A stretch of DNA of 59,888 nucleotides from an uncultured Bacteroidales bacterium (GCA_902798015.1 CADBVL010000002.1:1-59888); one strand, 5' to 3'; positions 1-9,190 are shown, numbered from the stretch's first letter. Program-made: numbers and translations. Notes: generated by a model from the letters alone, not told the origin.

Positions 1-908
1 AATTTAACCAGTTGCTGGCATGTCTTGTAATCACTCGGAATCTTGGCAGACCATAGGAGTCCGAGCGACCCCAGTATCGGGATAGCAATGCCGAAAAGGA
101 TATAACGCGTACTGAGACTACTCCATCCTGTCGGGAAAGGCAACACATGATACCACAGGTGACCGATGACAGCCAGTGTAAAAACGAGGAGTGCGGTCAC
201 GAAGATCTTCGACCATAATTCCCCCCATACTACAGGCATCGAATGACACTCCAATTCCCGGTCTCCCATCTGATCCTGCATGTCCTTCACTATCTCGCGA
301 ACCCAGGTCAGCAGGAAGGCAAAAAGGGCAAAACCGCCGAGCCATGCATACAGATCATGTACCAGAGTAGTATAAGGCAAAATAGTCGCGTACAACAGTT
401 GCAGTTGCGCTACATTCGCCATCGCTACCATCATCGGAGTCATCGCCGCCAAGAGAGCTATTGTCAGGTTACCTACCATAAAGAGGCGCTTGTAACTGGA
501 CGAATAGAACCATAGTAATCCGGGAACAAGTATAAAGACAGAACCGATAGTCCAACTGCGCAACAACACGGCTGACACCACTCCGCACAGCGCGCCTGCA
601 CTACTCAAAACTACGCTCAACTGCATCGCAGCAGGTTTGCTGACAGTGCGCGTCACGATGAGCTCATCCGGACGATTGATACGGTCGATCTTTACATCAA
701 AATAATCGTTGATCACATATCCTCCAGCTGCTATCAAGACGATGGCTAACGTGAGTAACAGCAACACGTACCAAGGCAATTGTTCGCCAAAAGCGAAACG
801 ATCCAGAACCGGCACCGCCACCCATTTCTCCATTAGCCATACCAGCGCGGCAAGGAAGAGCAGATTGCTCCACCTTACCAAACGCATTATATCTTTAAAA
901 AGTTCCAT
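1..908 (-). CDS. UbiA-family prenyltransferase (3' end outside window)
   Basis: Integral membrane prenyltransferase that moves a polyprenyl chain onto an acceptor. I translated it by hand from ATG at 908-906; the frame stays open to the left edge, giving at least 302 residues, about full family length. Residues 67-80 read NDYFDVKIDRINRP, the first Asp-rich (NDxxDxxxDxxNRP) Mg-prenyl-diphosphate motif. A second acidic motif, KDMQDQMGDRE, is near residue 200. Hydrophobic segments fill the rest. Its ATG overlaps the stop of the upstream GH13 gene (TAATG), so it is the last visible gene of the pta-ackA-GH13 operon. Bacteroidota homologues are often called geranylgeranylglycerol-phosphate geranylgeranyltransferase, but MenA or UbiA-like substrates cannot be excluded. 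Confidence 0.85.
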   Translation of the reverse strand, partial: MELFKDIMRLVRWSNLLFLAALVWLMEKWVAVPVLDRFAFGEQLPWYVLLLLTLAIVLIAAGGYVINDYFDVKIDRINRPDELIVTRTVSKPAAMQLSVVLSSAGALCGVVSAVLLRSWTIGSVFILVPGLLWFYSSSYKRLFMVGNLTIALLAAMTPMMVAMANVAQLQLLYATILPYTTLVHDLYAWLGGFALFAFLLTWVREIVKDMQDQMGDRELECHSMPVVWGELWSKIFVTALLVFTLAVIGHLWYHVLPFPTGWSSLSTRYILFGIAIPILGSLGLLWSAKIPSDYKTCQQLVK

Positions 909-2548
909 TATTTGATACGCAGTATCACTCCCGTCCAGGCCGGCAACACAATCTCCGTCTCGCCATCCGGTACAAAGTTCACTTCATACTTTCCGCCACG
1001 CAGCAGATCCGTACCCATAGCGTTAGCCTTGCCGTCCAGACCTAAGTACACGAAAGCATCGTCCGGTATGCGTACATTAACATGCTGCTCGCGATCATGG
1101 AAATTAACTACTACCAACAATGTTTCACCTTTTGCATGACGCAAAAAAGCAAAATGTTGCTGGCGGTCAAAACCCACGCCTTGTGCATAGGTAACGTCAT
1201 ACATCTGACCTTTTTGAATCGCCTTGTCGTCCCGCGCAACAGTCAGCAAGCGCTGGTAGAAAGCACGTAAATCTTTTTGTTCCGGTGATAATTTTGCGCC
1301 ATCGAACTTTCCTTTATTCGCCCACGCCTGCAAGCTCTTCACGCCCCAGTAGTCAAAGATCGTCGTACGACCATCCATACCGCTGAAACCTTCCATATCC
1401 ATGCCGCGTTCGCCTAACTCCTGTCCGGAATAGATCATCAGCGGACATTGGTTCAACGTGGCGGCCACGACCATCGCCGGTTCCGCACAACGGCCGTCTC
1501 CGCAGAAAAAGCCGCTGGCCAGACGTTGCTCGTCATGATTTTCTAGGAAATAGAGCATGTGGTTGATGCGTGCATCGCCATGTTGCATCCATTGGCGCGT
1601 AATACCGTCCGCCGCCCAACCTCTGCTTGTCACACCGCGCAGGTACTCGTACATACCTACCTTGTCGTACAAGTAATCGAAGCCCGCTGCCAGATACGAA
1701 TCGTATTTATACGGGTCGTAGCATTCGCCGATAAAGAGAAATTTCTTGTATTTCTTCTTCACCTGGGCAATAGCCCACATGAAGAACTCCACCGGGACCA
1801 TCTCAGCCATATCCACCCGCACGCCATCAATGCCTTTGCTTGCCCAGAAAAGCAAGATATTCAACATCTTGGGCCATACCGAAGGGATAGGATCAAATTG
1901 CTTCTCCATCCCTCCCTGGTAAAAGACACCGTAGTTCAACTTCACCGTCTCATACCAGTCGTTCTCCGACGGATGACTGGTAAAGCAGTCATTACCGGTT
2001 ACCTTCGCGGGATACTCGTCATACCCCAGCAAATCCTTGTCCATCGTGAACCGCTGACCGGGAAGATAATAAAAATCATTCAGCGGAGAGAAAGCCCACT
2101 CGGGATGGTCTCCTTCACCCAGATCTTTGACAGACGCAGGCTTGCACACACTCTTGTACTCACGGCTCACATGATTAGGCACGAAGTCGATGATAACACC
2201 TAACCCTGCCTCATGCGTACGCTTAACGAGGTCTTCAAACTCCGCCATCCGCTTGGATTCGTTCTTCGCCAAATCCGGATCTACATCGTAATAATCCGTG
2301 ATAGCATATGGAGAACCAGCCTTACCTTTGGTAATCGCCGGATTGTTATACTCCGCTGTAGCGTGACGAATAACGCCGGTGTACCAAACGTGCGTAGCGC
2401 CCAGATCCGCTATGGCCTTGAGCGCTCGCTCGTTGATATCGACAAATCGTCCGCAGCCGTTCTCCTCTTTCGTGCCGTTATGTTTGCGCGTCTCATTATA
2501 GTTCGCAAACAGGCGCGGAAAGAGTTGATAAATGATTGCTTTACTCAT
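908..2548 (-). CDS. Intracellular GH13 alpha-amylase family enzyme
   Basis: 546-residue glycoside hydrolase family 13 enzyme that hydrolyses or transfers alpha-glucans. It has no signal peptide (starts MSKAIIYQLFPRLF), so it should act in the cytoplasm on imported maltodextrins. The four GH13 regions are present: DFVPNH (121-126), GVRVDMAEM with nucleophile Asp246, FIGECY with acid/base Glu275, and ENHDE with Asp339. A small C-terminal beta domain follows. The start codon overlaps the ackA stop by 4 nt and the stop overlaps the UbiA start, so translation is coupled within the pta operon. This physically links glucan breakdown to acetate formation. Exact specificity (amylase, neopullulanase or transferase) cannot be told. 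Confidence 0.9.
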   Translation of the reverse strand: MSKAIIYQLFPRLFANYNETRKHNGTKEENGCGRFVDINERALKAIADLGATHVWYTGVIRHATAEYNNPAITKGKAGSPYAITDYYDVDPDLAKNESKRMAEFEDLVKRTHEAGLGVIIDFVPNHVSREYKSVCKPASVKDLGEGDHPEWAFSPLNDFYYLPGQRFTMDKDLLGYDEYPAKVTGNDCFTSHPSENDWYETVKLNYGVFYQGGMEKQFDPIPSVWPKMLNILLFWASKGIDGVRVDMAEMVPVEFFMWAIAQVKKKYKKFLFIGECYDPYKYDSYLAAGFDYLYDKVGMYEYLRGVTSRGWAADGITRQWMQHGDARINHMLYFLENHDEQRLASGFFCGDGRCAEPAMVVAATLNQCPLMIYSGQELGERGMDMEGFSGMDGRTTIFDYWGVKSLQAWANKGKFDGAKLSPEQKDLRAFYQRLLTVARDDKAIQKGQMYDVTYAQGVGFDRQQHFAFLRHAKGETLLVVVNFHDREQHVNVRIPDDAFVYLGLDGKANAMGTDLLRGGKYEVNFVPDGETEIVLPAWTGVILRIK

Positions 2549-3735
2549 ACCAGCGCAGCTGTATCACTTGCAATCATCAATTCTTCATCAGTCGGGATGA
2601 GGCATACGGTCACCTTAGAGCCTTTCTTGGAAATAATACGCTCCTCACCGCGGCACTTGTTAGCCTCTTCGTCCAACTCGATACCGAGGAAACTCAATCC
2701 TTTCATCACCTCTGCGCGGATATACGGATCGTTCTCACCGATACCTGCCGTAAATACAAGAATATCAATGCCGTTCATCGCAGCAGCATAAGCGCCGATG
2801 TATTTCTTCACGCGGTAGATGAACATCTTACGCGCCAAGTCCGCACGCTTGTTGCCCTCATTGATAGCCGCCTCTATGTCGCGGCAGTCGCTCGAGACAC
2901 CGGAAATACCTAACAGTCCCGACTTCTTATTCACAAGGTTGTTGAACTCGGCCGTACTCAGGTGCTCCTTATCCATAATGAACGTAGCTGCTCCCAGATC
3001 CAAATCACCGGCACGGGTACCCATAACCAGTCCCTCAACCGGCGTCAGACCCATACTCGTATCTACGCTCTTACCATCCATTACGGCCGTGCAACTTCCG
3101 CCACCACCGATATGTGCGGTAACGATTTTCTTGCCCTTCGGGTCCACACCCAAGAACTCACACACACGTGCGCTCACATAGCGATGGCTCGTGCCGTGGA
3201 AACCGTAACGACGAATCGCGTATTTCTCATATAACTCATATGGAAGCGCGTACATGTACGCGTAATCCGGCATCGTCTGGTGGAAAGCCGTGTCAAAAAC
3301 AGCCACTTGAGGTACGCCCGGCAGAATCTTCTCGATGGCATCAATACCCTTCAGATTCGCGGGGTTGTGCAGCGGAGCCAGGTCTATGCATTCCACGATC
3401 TGCGCCTTCACTTCCGGTGTAATGAGCACGGATTTATTGAATTTCTCACCGCCATGGACAACACGATGACCTACTGCATTAATCTCTTTGAGGTCTTTGA
3501 TGCAACCGATCTCCGGATCCACCAATTTCTCCAGAATCAGTTCAATACCTACCGTGTGCTCCGGCATGGATTTTTCAAATTTCACTTTCTCTCCATTCGG
3601 CAGTTTTACCAACAGGAAAGAATCCGGCAAGCCGATTTTCTCAATTCCGCCTTGCGCCATTACTTTTTTGCTCTCCATCTCAAAGAGCTTGTACTTGATA
3701 CTACTGCTACCGCAGTTTAAAACCAAGATTTTCAT
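2545..3735 (-). CDS. ackA: Acetate kinase
   Basis: 396-residue cytoplasmic kinase that converts acetyl phosphate plus ADP to acetate plus ATP. It begins MKILVLNCGSSSIKYKLFEM, the ASKHA-fold phosphate-1 motif of acetate kinases. It also carries GHRVVHGGE, HIGGGGSCTAV and VFTAGIGEND, all typical of the family, and has normal full length. It lies 106 nt downstream of pta on the same strand and overlaps the next gene by 4 nt. With Pta it forms the standard substrate-level phosphorylation route from acetyl-CoA. No separate promoter is visible between pta and ackA. Confidence 0.97.
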   Translation of the reverse strand: MKILVLNCGSSSIKYKLFEMESKKVMAQGGIEKIGLPDSFLLVKLPNGEKVKFEKSMPEHTVGIELILEKLVDPEIGCIKDLKEINAVGHRVVHGGEKFNKSVLITPEVKAQIVECIDLAPLHNPANLKGIDAIEKILPGVPQVAVFDTAFHQTMPDYAYMYALPYELYEKYAIRRYGFHGTSHRYVSARVCEFLGVDPKGKKIVTAHIGGGGSCTAVMDGKSVDTSMGLTPVEGLVMGTRAGDLDLGAATFIMDKEHLSTAEFNNLVNKKSGLLGISGVSSDCRDIEAAINEGNKRADLARKMFIYRVKKYIGAYAAAMNGIDILVFTAGIGENDPYIRAEVMKGLSFLGIELDEEANKCRGEERIISKKGSKVTVCLIPTDEELMIASDTAALV

Positions 3736-3841
3736 AATTTAAATAAATTTAAATTTTGGAGTTTCGGCTTCATCGAGTTGTGTAAGCGAGCATACACTCG
3801 ACTAGCACGAACCTTCATGTGTATTATGTTTTAAAGGTTAT

Positions 3842-4840
3842 TTACTTAATTGCTTGATTGGCAGTGATTACTACCATTTGTACGATATCCTGCACTTTGC
3901 AGCCGCGGCTCAGGTCATTCACCGGAGCAGCGATACCCTGGAGAATCGGGCCAACAGCATCTGCTCCGCTGAAACGCTCTACCAGCTTGTAACCGATGTT
4001 ACCTGCCTGCAAATCCGGGAATACGAGCACATTTGCCTTACCGGCTACATTGCTGCCGGGAGCTTTGGTCTTTGCCACGCTCTCTACCAGCGCTGCATCT
4101 GCCTGCAACTCTCCGTCAAGTGCCAACTCCGGAGCCATCTCTTTGGCAATCTTCGTCGCCTCTTGTACTTTATCCACGAGCTCGTGTTTCGCACTTCCCT
4201 TGGTCGAGAAACTCAGCATAGCCACTCTCGGCTCGATGCCTGCGATAGCGCGTGCGGTCTCTGCCGTCGAGATAGCAATTTCTGCCAACTGCTTTGCATC
4301 CGGATTCGGATTAACCGCACAATCCGCAAACAGCAGGAAGCCGTTCTCGCCCAGATGCTTAGCCGGCGTGAACATCAAAAATGCACCGCTGACAATCGAG
4401 CAACCCGGTTTGGTCTTCAAGATTTGGAATGCCGGACGGATAGTATCAGCAGTTGTTCCACGGGCGCCTGCCAACTCGCCGTCAGCATCACCTGCCTTGA
4501 TCATCAAACAACCCAGATACAACGGATCCTGAGCTTTCTTTGCAGCCTCTTCCTCCGTCATACCTTTTGCCTTACGCAACTCAAACAACAGTTTGGCATA
4601 CTCCGGCATCTTCGGATCATGAATCGGATCAACGATTTTAGCCTCGCAGATATGCTCATAGCCTTTCTCGGCAGCCATACCTTTGATCTTCTCCGGGTCA
4701 CCAATTAAAATAAGCTGCGCGATCTTGTCTCGCAACAAGATATTAGCAGCCTCTAAAGTACGCGGTTCATCGCCTTCCGGCAACACAATGCGCTGCGGAT
4801 TTGCCTTCGCACGCGCAACCATTTGATTTAAAATATCCAT
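3842..4840 (-). CDS. pta: Phosphate acetyltransferase
   Basis: 332-residue enzyme that exchanges CoA for phosphate on acetyl-CoA to give acetyl phosphate, the substrate of AckA. It opens MDILNQMVARAKANPQRIVL followed by PEGDEPRTLEA, typical of the short (catalytic domain only) Pta type. The family stretches GARGTTADTIRPAFQI and FPDLQAGNIGYKLVERF are clear. Length matches the short class, with no N-terminal DRTGG regulatory domain. It is the first gene of the operon pta-ackA-GH13-ubiA and has its own promoter at 4880-4910, divergent from the OmpA gene promoter. Confidence 0.97.
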   Translation of the reverse strand: MDILNQMVARAKANPQRIVLPEGDEPRTLEAANILLRDKIAQLILIGDPEKIKGMAAEKGYEHICEAKIVDPIHDPKMPEYAKLLFELRKAKGMTEEEAAKKAQDPLYLGCLMIKAGDADGELAGARGTTADTIRPAFQILKTKPGCSIVSGAFLMFTPAKHLGENGFLLFADCAVNPNPDAKQLAEIAISTAETARAIAGIEPRVAMLSFSTKGSAKHELVDKVQEATKIAKEMAPELALDGELQADAALVESVAKTKAPGSNVAGKANVLVFPDLQAGNIGYKLVERFSGADAVGPILQGIAAPVNDLSRGCKVQDIVQMVVITANQAIK

Positions 4841-4879
4841 AATATTACGTGATTAATTAATTGCGTTAAAAATCGACTG

Positions 4880-4910
4880 CAAATGTACAAAAAAAATCTC
4901 ATATACGCAA
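4880..4910 (-). promoter_or_regulatory. Bacteroidota promoter for pta operon
   Basis: On the minus strand a TTG at 4910-4908 is followed after 20 bp by TACATTTG (4887-4880), matching the Bacteroidota sigma-ABfr consensus. It lies about 40 bp before the pta ATG. Confidence 0.75.
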
Positions 4911-4946
4911 TACTTCCGGTAAAAAATATATTTTTTTCAAAAAATA

Positions 4947-4978
4947 TTTGGTTATGTCAAAAAAAAGTCGTACCTTTG
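4947..4978 (+). promoter_or_regulatory. Bacteroidota promoter for OmpA/LysM gene
   Basis: TTTG at 4947-4950, 20 bp, then TACCTTTG at 4971-4978. It predicts a transcript start near 4985 and a leader of about 40 nt before the ATG at 5026. Confidence 0.8.
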
Positions 4979-5025
4979 CACCCTGAATTGTGAATTTTGA
5001 ATAATCACCCCTTTTCTAACATAAC

Positions 5026-6684
5026 ATGAAGAAAGGTTTACTTATCGCATCACTGTTTTGTTTCTCCCTCGGCATGATGGCGCAGGAGGCAAAGTCAGAC
5101 GAAGTTAAAGGAGCTCATCCTTACAAGGTTGAAGAGAATGAAGAGATAGCACCGGAGTTTGCGCACTGGTCGATTATTCCTCATTTTGGTTTTAGTTCTT
5201 TCGATGGAGATTTCACCTCGGAGGCGAAACATTCCGTAGCTGTTCCGGCTGCGGGTTTGGCGTTGGAGTATAACTTTACTCCGGTATGGAGTTTGGGTAT
5301 TGAGTATATGTACGACATGTACACTGTGACTGGTAATGCAGGGCATGCTGACACCCTGCTGACCGGCCATATGCATAAGGCTGGCGGATACTTGTCTATG
5401 GATCTGATTAGTGTCATGTTCCCGCAAGCAAAGAAAAAGATATTATCCATAACCCCACAGATTGGCGGTGGTGTTGCGTTCTATAGAAGAGCAAAATACC
5501 ACTTGGATGACTATTATGTCGATCCGCGTACGGGCGTTGAAGTTAATCCCACGCACGGTAGAGGAAAAACGACAACATACATCAATGCGGATGGCGAAGT
5601 AGGTCCGGATCATGATAATGGATACCAATCCGTCGGATACCTGCAGGCAGGCTTAAATGTAGAGTTTAACCTCAACCGAACCCTCGCGCTCGGTGTGCGT
5701 GCAAACTATACCTATTTTACCCGTGACTATGTAGATGGCCGTGGATACCACAAGTATAGTCCTTATGCTGCTGCTTCCAAAAACAACGATGGTATCTTTG
5801 ATGTGACGCTGAATATGCGTATTAAATTTGCGGCGAGATCTAGAACGCACGTACGTAATGTCAGTTCATACGGTGCATGGGAGAAGAAACAAGAGATTCA
5901 ACCTTGCCATGACACGGTTATTATCCGCCATGACTCGATTATCGTTCGCGAGACCTTCGAACGTGAAGAGAAAGAGCAAGAAACGGTTTACTACGTTTAC
6001 TTTGAAAACAATAAGTCTAATCTGGACGACAAAGCGCTCATCACTATTCAACAAGTGGCTGACCGCTTGGAGGAAGACTCAACGCTCTACGCTGTTGTTA
6101 CCGGTTACTGCGACAATACGGGTTCGAACAAGCTCAACTTCGCTTTGGGAGACAAACGTGCGGACAACGTAATAGACGAGCTGCAAGCTGAACATGGCAT
6201 TGACTCGGAGCGTATGCATGCACAAGGCCTGGGTAAACTCATCGGTCGCCGCAGTCAAGCCGCTTATGGTCCTAACCGCCGTGCTGCTATCCGTCTCGTC
6301 GACAAAGATACCTTCGAGCGCATGAAAGCGAACCTCGATGAGCAACGTGCTTTGCGCGAAGAGGATATGGAGACAGTAACGCCGAAGAACACCGTTCCGC
6401 TGACGGAAAGCGCTCGCAAAGAGAAAGTGAACCAGTACAAGCAACGCGAGAGTGAGCAGGTTGTTACTGAGCCTACCACCACCCTCTCCAGACTGGCTCG
6501 AAAATATTATAACAACACGTATTGCTGGGTATACATCTACATCGCAAACAAAGATAAGATCGGCAACCCGAATAAGTTAACCCCGGGAATCTCACTGACC
6601 ATCCCTGAGTTGACGCAGCAAGAAATGAACATCACAAAAGACGAGGGATTGGTATTGTACAACAACGCTCGTCTGGGTAAATAA
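5026..6684 (+). CDS. OmpA-family outer-membrane protein with C-terminal LysM domain
   Basis: 552-residue envelope protein. Residues 1-20 (MKKGLLIASLFCFSLGMMAQ) form a signal peptide. Residues about 45-280 have the alternating pattern of an outer-membrane beta-barrel. Residues about 320-430 form an OmpA C-terminal peptidoglycan-binding domain (YFENNKSNLDD, TGYCDNTGSNKLN, NRRAAIRLV). Residues about 484-530 form a LysM fold (LSRLARKYYNNTYCWVYIY, then NPNKLTPGISLTIPEL). Having both OmpA and LysM domains suggests firm anchoring of the outer membrane to peptidoglycan. It has its own promoter and is followed by a tRNA gene. Its exact role is unknown; it is probably an abundant structural porin-like protein. 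Confidence 0.88.
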   Translation: MKKGLLIASLFCFSLGMMAQEAKSDEVKGAHPYKVEENEEIAPEFAHWSIIPHFGFSSFDGDFTSEAKHSVAVPAAGLALEYNFTPVWSLGIEYMYDMYTVTGNAGHADTLLTGHMHKAGGYLSMDLISVMFPQAKKKILSITPQIGGGVAFYRRAKYHLDDYYVDPRTGVEVNPTHGRGKTTTYINADGEVGPDHDNGYQSVGYLQAGLNVEFNLNRTLALGVRANYTYFTRDYVDGRGYHKYSPYAAASKNNDGIFDVTLNMRIKFAARSRTHVRNVSSYGAWEKKQEIQPCHDTVIIRHDSIIVRETFEREEKEQETVYYVYFENNKSNLDDKALITIQQVADRLEEDSTLYAVVTGYCDNTGSNKLNFALGDKRADNVIDELQAEHGIDSERMHAQGLGKLIGRRSQAAYGPNRRAAIRLVDKDTFERMKANLDEQRALREEDMETVTPKNTVPLTESARKEKVNQYKQRESEQVVTEPTTTLSRLARKYYNNTYCWVYIYIANKDKIGNPNKLTPGISLTIPELTQQEMNITKDEGLVLYNNARLGK

Positions 6685-6711
6685 CAATCGCGCCTGTTAA
6701 TGATTGCGCGG

Positions 6712-6786
6712 GGTCCCATAGCTCAGTTGGTTAGTAGCACCTGACTCATAATCAGGGGGTCCTTGGTTCAAGCCCAAGTGGGACCA
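6712..6786 (+). tRNA. tRNA with CAU anticodon (probably elongator Met)
   Basis: Acceptor arms GGTCCCA (6712-6718) and TGGGACC (6779-6785) pair fully. The anticodon stem-loop is CCTGA-CTCATAA-TCAGG, giving anticodon CAT, and the T arm CTTGG/CCAAG is intact. CCA is not encoded. The D arm has an extra T compared with the usual form (TTAGTAGCA instead of TTAGAGCA), giving a 13:22 mismatch. A tRNA-Ile with lysidine-modified CAU is a less likely alternative. Confidence 0.9.
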
Positions 6787-6788
6787 CT

Positions 6789-6828
6789 GCAGGAGGATAG
6801 TCCCAACGACTATCCTCCTGCTTTATTT
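6789..6828 (+). terminator. Intrinsic terminator after CAU tRNA
   Basis: A perfect 14-bp stem (GCAGGAGGATAGTC, 6789-6802, with 6808-6821) and a 5-nt loop are followed by a T-rich run, TTTATTT. It ends the tRNA transcript just before the next gene. Confidence 0.85.
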
Positions 6829-6837
6829 AAGAAAACA

Positions 6838-7899
6838 ATGAGACGCATCACAACTATATTGCTTATCCTTTTCTCCTTATTTATAGGAGACGCGTGCGCG
6901 TATGCGGGTACGCCCGCGCAAAAGCGCGCGAGAGCAAAAGAGATACAGATGCGCAAACGCGAAGCGGCTAAGCGCAAAGCGGAGAAAAAAAGAGCGGCGA
7001 AAGCCAAAGCAGCCAAGAAGAAACGTATCAAAGACGGAAAACCGCTGTTGTACATCTATACCTATAACTTAAAAACAAACGAACCGCTGCCGGCTACATT
7101 TGTCACAGCGCAGGATGTCAACGCACGCCCGAACAGAAAACCGAAAATCAGCAAAGCTACAGATACAAAGCGCTCACGCGTATCCAAAGCGTTACAAGAA
7201 GGACAATACTGGGCGACAGCCGCTAAAACAGGATTCTTTACTTCCGACACGGTCTTCTTCCGCCATAAAGAAGATGAAGATTCTGTCAAGTTATACCTTT
7301 ACCCGGAGACACGTCTCACCTTTACCGTCACGGATAGTCTCACAGGAAGACCGGTAGTGGCCAATATCATCGTGCGCAATCCTTCCGGACGTAAGGTCAT
7401 GCAGACGACGTCGGATTCGTTGCATTCCACCATCGCCGTACTTTTGGATGACCGTGTTCCTTTCTACACGGTAGATGCTACAGCGGTCGATTATTTCCCG
7501 TTCCATGACACGATCAACGATCCTACGGCTTTTGCAGGCGTAGTGATGAACCCCAAGGAGATCAAGTCCTTCGTGCTGCATAATATCTATTTCGCAACAG
7601 GAAAAACACGTATCTTGAGCACCTCCGAACCGGCGCTTAACGAACTGTATCAATTCCTCTCTTCCCGTCCGACGCAACGCATACGCATCGTCGGCCATAC
7701 CGACAATATCGGTTCCGATCGCTCCAACCAAGTTCTCTCGGAAGGTCGGTGCAAAGAGGTTAAACAGGAGATGGTTAACCGTGGTATACGTCCCGAGCGG
7801 ATAGAAATAGAGGGCCGCGGAGAGCGCGACCCTATTGTGCCTAATACCTCTGAAGATAATCGGCAAATGAACCGAAGAGTGGAGATTGTCTTACTTTAA
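6838..7899 (+). CDS. Secreted OmpA-domain protein with Lys/Arg/Ala-rich segment
   Basis: 353-residue protein from the ATG at 6838; the in-frame ATG at 6763 lies inside the tRNA and is not credible. A signal peptide (MRRITTILLILFSLFIGDAC) is followed by a strongly basic stretch at about residues 30-65 (repeats of KRKAEKKRAAKAKAAKKKR). Two beta-rich segments follow, then a C-terminal OmpA domain (about 246-353: HNIYFATGKTRIL, IVGHTDNIGSDRSNQ, NRRVEIVLL). The OmpA domain should bind peptidoglycan in the periplasm. Cys20 could be a lipobox cysteine, but the context (IGDAC) is only a fair match. The gene converges with, and overlaps by 4 nt, the deoxynucleoside kinase gene. Confidence 0.85.
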   Translation: MRRITTILLILFSLFIGDACAYAGTPAQKRARAKEIQMRKREAAKRKAEKKRAAKAKAAKKKRIKDGKPLLYIYTYNLKTNEPLPATFVTAQDVNARPNRKPKISKATDTKRSRVSKALQEGQYWATAAKTGFFTSDTVFFRHKEDEDSVKLYLYPETRLTFTVTDSLTGRPVVANIIVRNPSGRKVMQTTSDSLHSTIAVLLDDRVPFYTVDATAVDYFPFHDTINDPTAFAGVVMNPKEIKSFVLHNIYFATGKTRILSTSEPALNELYQFLSSRPTQRIRIVGHTDNIGSDRSNQVLSEGRCKEVKQEMVNRGIRPERIEIEGRGERDPIVPNTSEDNRQMNRRVEIVLL

Positions 7900-8543
7900 A
7901 TCTCCTTACCCGTTTGTTCCGTCGTTTCGAAGGGGAAGAGACCGAACAACTCGGCATCGATATGATCGGTTACCCAGCGGAAGTCTTCCGGATTCTCTCC
8001 AAACTTGATCTTATCGCCTTCTATAATCAACAACTTGCCCTTGTAGTCCTTGATCCAGTTCTCGTATTTGTCATTCAGACCCTGCAGGTAGTCCAGTTTT
8101 ATCGATTGCTCGTAACCACGGCCTCGTTTCTGGATCTGAGCTACCAAAGTGGGTAAAGACGCACGTACGTAAATCAGCAGATCCGGCATCTTAACGAGCG
8201 ACATCATCAGGTCGAACAGATCACGGTAGTTCTCGAAATCGCGATCGGACATAAATCCCTGCTCATGCAAGTTAGGCGCAAAGATACGCGCATCCTCATA
8301 GATAGTGCGGTCCTGGATAATATACTTATCCTCCTTACCTATCTCCACTACGTCTTTGAAACGCTTGTTGAGGAAATAGACCTGAAGATTAAAGGACCAA
8401 CGCGCCATGTCGGCATAGAAATCCGACAGATAGGGGTTGTACTCCACGCTCTCGAAACGAGGTTCCCAGCCATAATGTTTGGCTAACATGTTTGTCAGGG
8501 TGGTCTTGCCGCACCCGATGTTTCCTGCTACTGCTATATGCAT
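7896..8543 (-). CDS. Deoxynucleoside kinase (copy 2)
   Basis: 215-residue cytoplasmic salvage kinase that phosphorylates deoxynucleosides (dAdo, dGuo or dCyd type) with ATP. The P-loop GNIGCGKTT is at residues 7-15, the substrate-side motif QDRTIYEDA near residue 80, and a lid-like arginine region (QIQKRGRGYEQ) near residue 140. Length fits the dNK/dCK family. It is clearly a paralogue of the gene at 8555-9190: both share LAKHYGWEPRFESV or close variants, NPYL, RFKD and the same C-terminal AELFGLF. A gap of 11 nt between them suggests co-expression, and such pairs can form heterodimers in other bacteria. It is the last gene of the amylase operon. Confidence 0.9.
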   Translation of the reverse strand: MHIAVAGNIGCGKTTLTNMLAKHYGWEPRFESVEYNPYLSDFYADMARWSFNLQVYFLNKRFKDVVEIGKEDKYIIQDRTIYEDARIFAPNLHEQGFMSDRDFENYRDLFDLMMSLVKMPDLLIYVRASLPTLVAQIQKRGRGYEQSIKLDYLQGLNDKYENWIKDYKGKLLIIEGDKIKFGENPEDFRWVTDHIDAELFGLFPFETTEQTGKEI

Positions 8544-8554
8544 AATCGTATAAT

Positions 8555-9190
8555 TTATTTCGACCAGTTATTTTCGCTGAATAATCCGAACAACTCGGCA
8601 TCCACCTTATTCACCACTGTGCGGAAGTCCGCAGGGTTATTCTCAAAATCCATCCCGTCCGAGTCAATCACAAGCACGCGGCCTTCGTATTTATTGAAGA
8701 TGAAATCTTCATACTTCTCATTCAGGTCCTTCAGGTAATCGATCTGCATGGTCTGCTCGTAATCGCGACCGCGCTTCTGAATCTGCGCGATGAGTGCCGG
8801 CACGGATTTACGCAAGTATATCATCATATCCGGCATCTTCATCTGCGATTTCATCAGATCGAACAACTCCATGAAAGTCTCGAAATCGCGTTCACTCAGA
8901 TCGCCGCGCTCATAGTTATTGCGCACGAACACATACACACCCTCAAAAATACTGCGATCCTGCACGATGGTATGACTCGCCTTTTGCACCGCCATCATGT
9001 CCTTGAAACGCTCCTTTAAGAAATATGTCTCCAGACAGAATGCCCAACGCTCTATATCGCCGTAATAATCCTCCAGATACGGGTTAAAACTCACGCTCTC
9101 AAAGCGCGGTTCCCAACCGTAATACTTCGCTAACATCTTCGTCAGCGTTGTCTTGCCTGCTCCGATATTTCCTGCGATGGCTATATACAT
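8555..9190 (-). CDS. Deoxynucleoside kinase (copy 1)
   Basis: 211-residue paralogue of the next gene downstream, same fold and role: deoxynucleoside plus ATP to dNMP. P-loop GNIGAGKTT at residues 7-15, QDRSIFEGVY near residue 79 and QIQKRGRDYEQ near residue 138. Its ATG overlaps the stop of the upstream GH13 gene by one base (TAATG), so it is translated as part of the starch operon. The coupling to amylases is unexpected and may be positional rather than functional. The base specificity of each copy cannot be read from sequence here. Confidence 0.9.
   Translation of the reverse strand: MYIAIAGNIGAGKTTLTKMLAKYYGWEPRFESVSFNPYLEDYYGDIERWAFCLETYFLKERFKDMMAVQKASHTIVQDRSIFEGVYVFVRNNYERGDLSERDFETFMELFDLMKSQMKMPDMMIYLRKSVPALIAQIQKRGRDYEQTMQIDYLKDLNEKYEDFIFNKYEGRVLVIDSDGMDFENNPADFRTVVNKVDAELFGLFSENNWSK

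Noticed and set aside
3736..3841. Weak hairpin between pta and ackA (GTGTA/TACAC)
   Set aside because: Only 5 bp with mismatched extension and no T run; not enough to call a terminator or processing site.
6763..6837. Longer N-terminus for the second OmpA-domain protein
   Set aside because: It starts inside the tRNA gene and passes through its terminator; MRRITTILL at 6838 gives a proper signal peptide.
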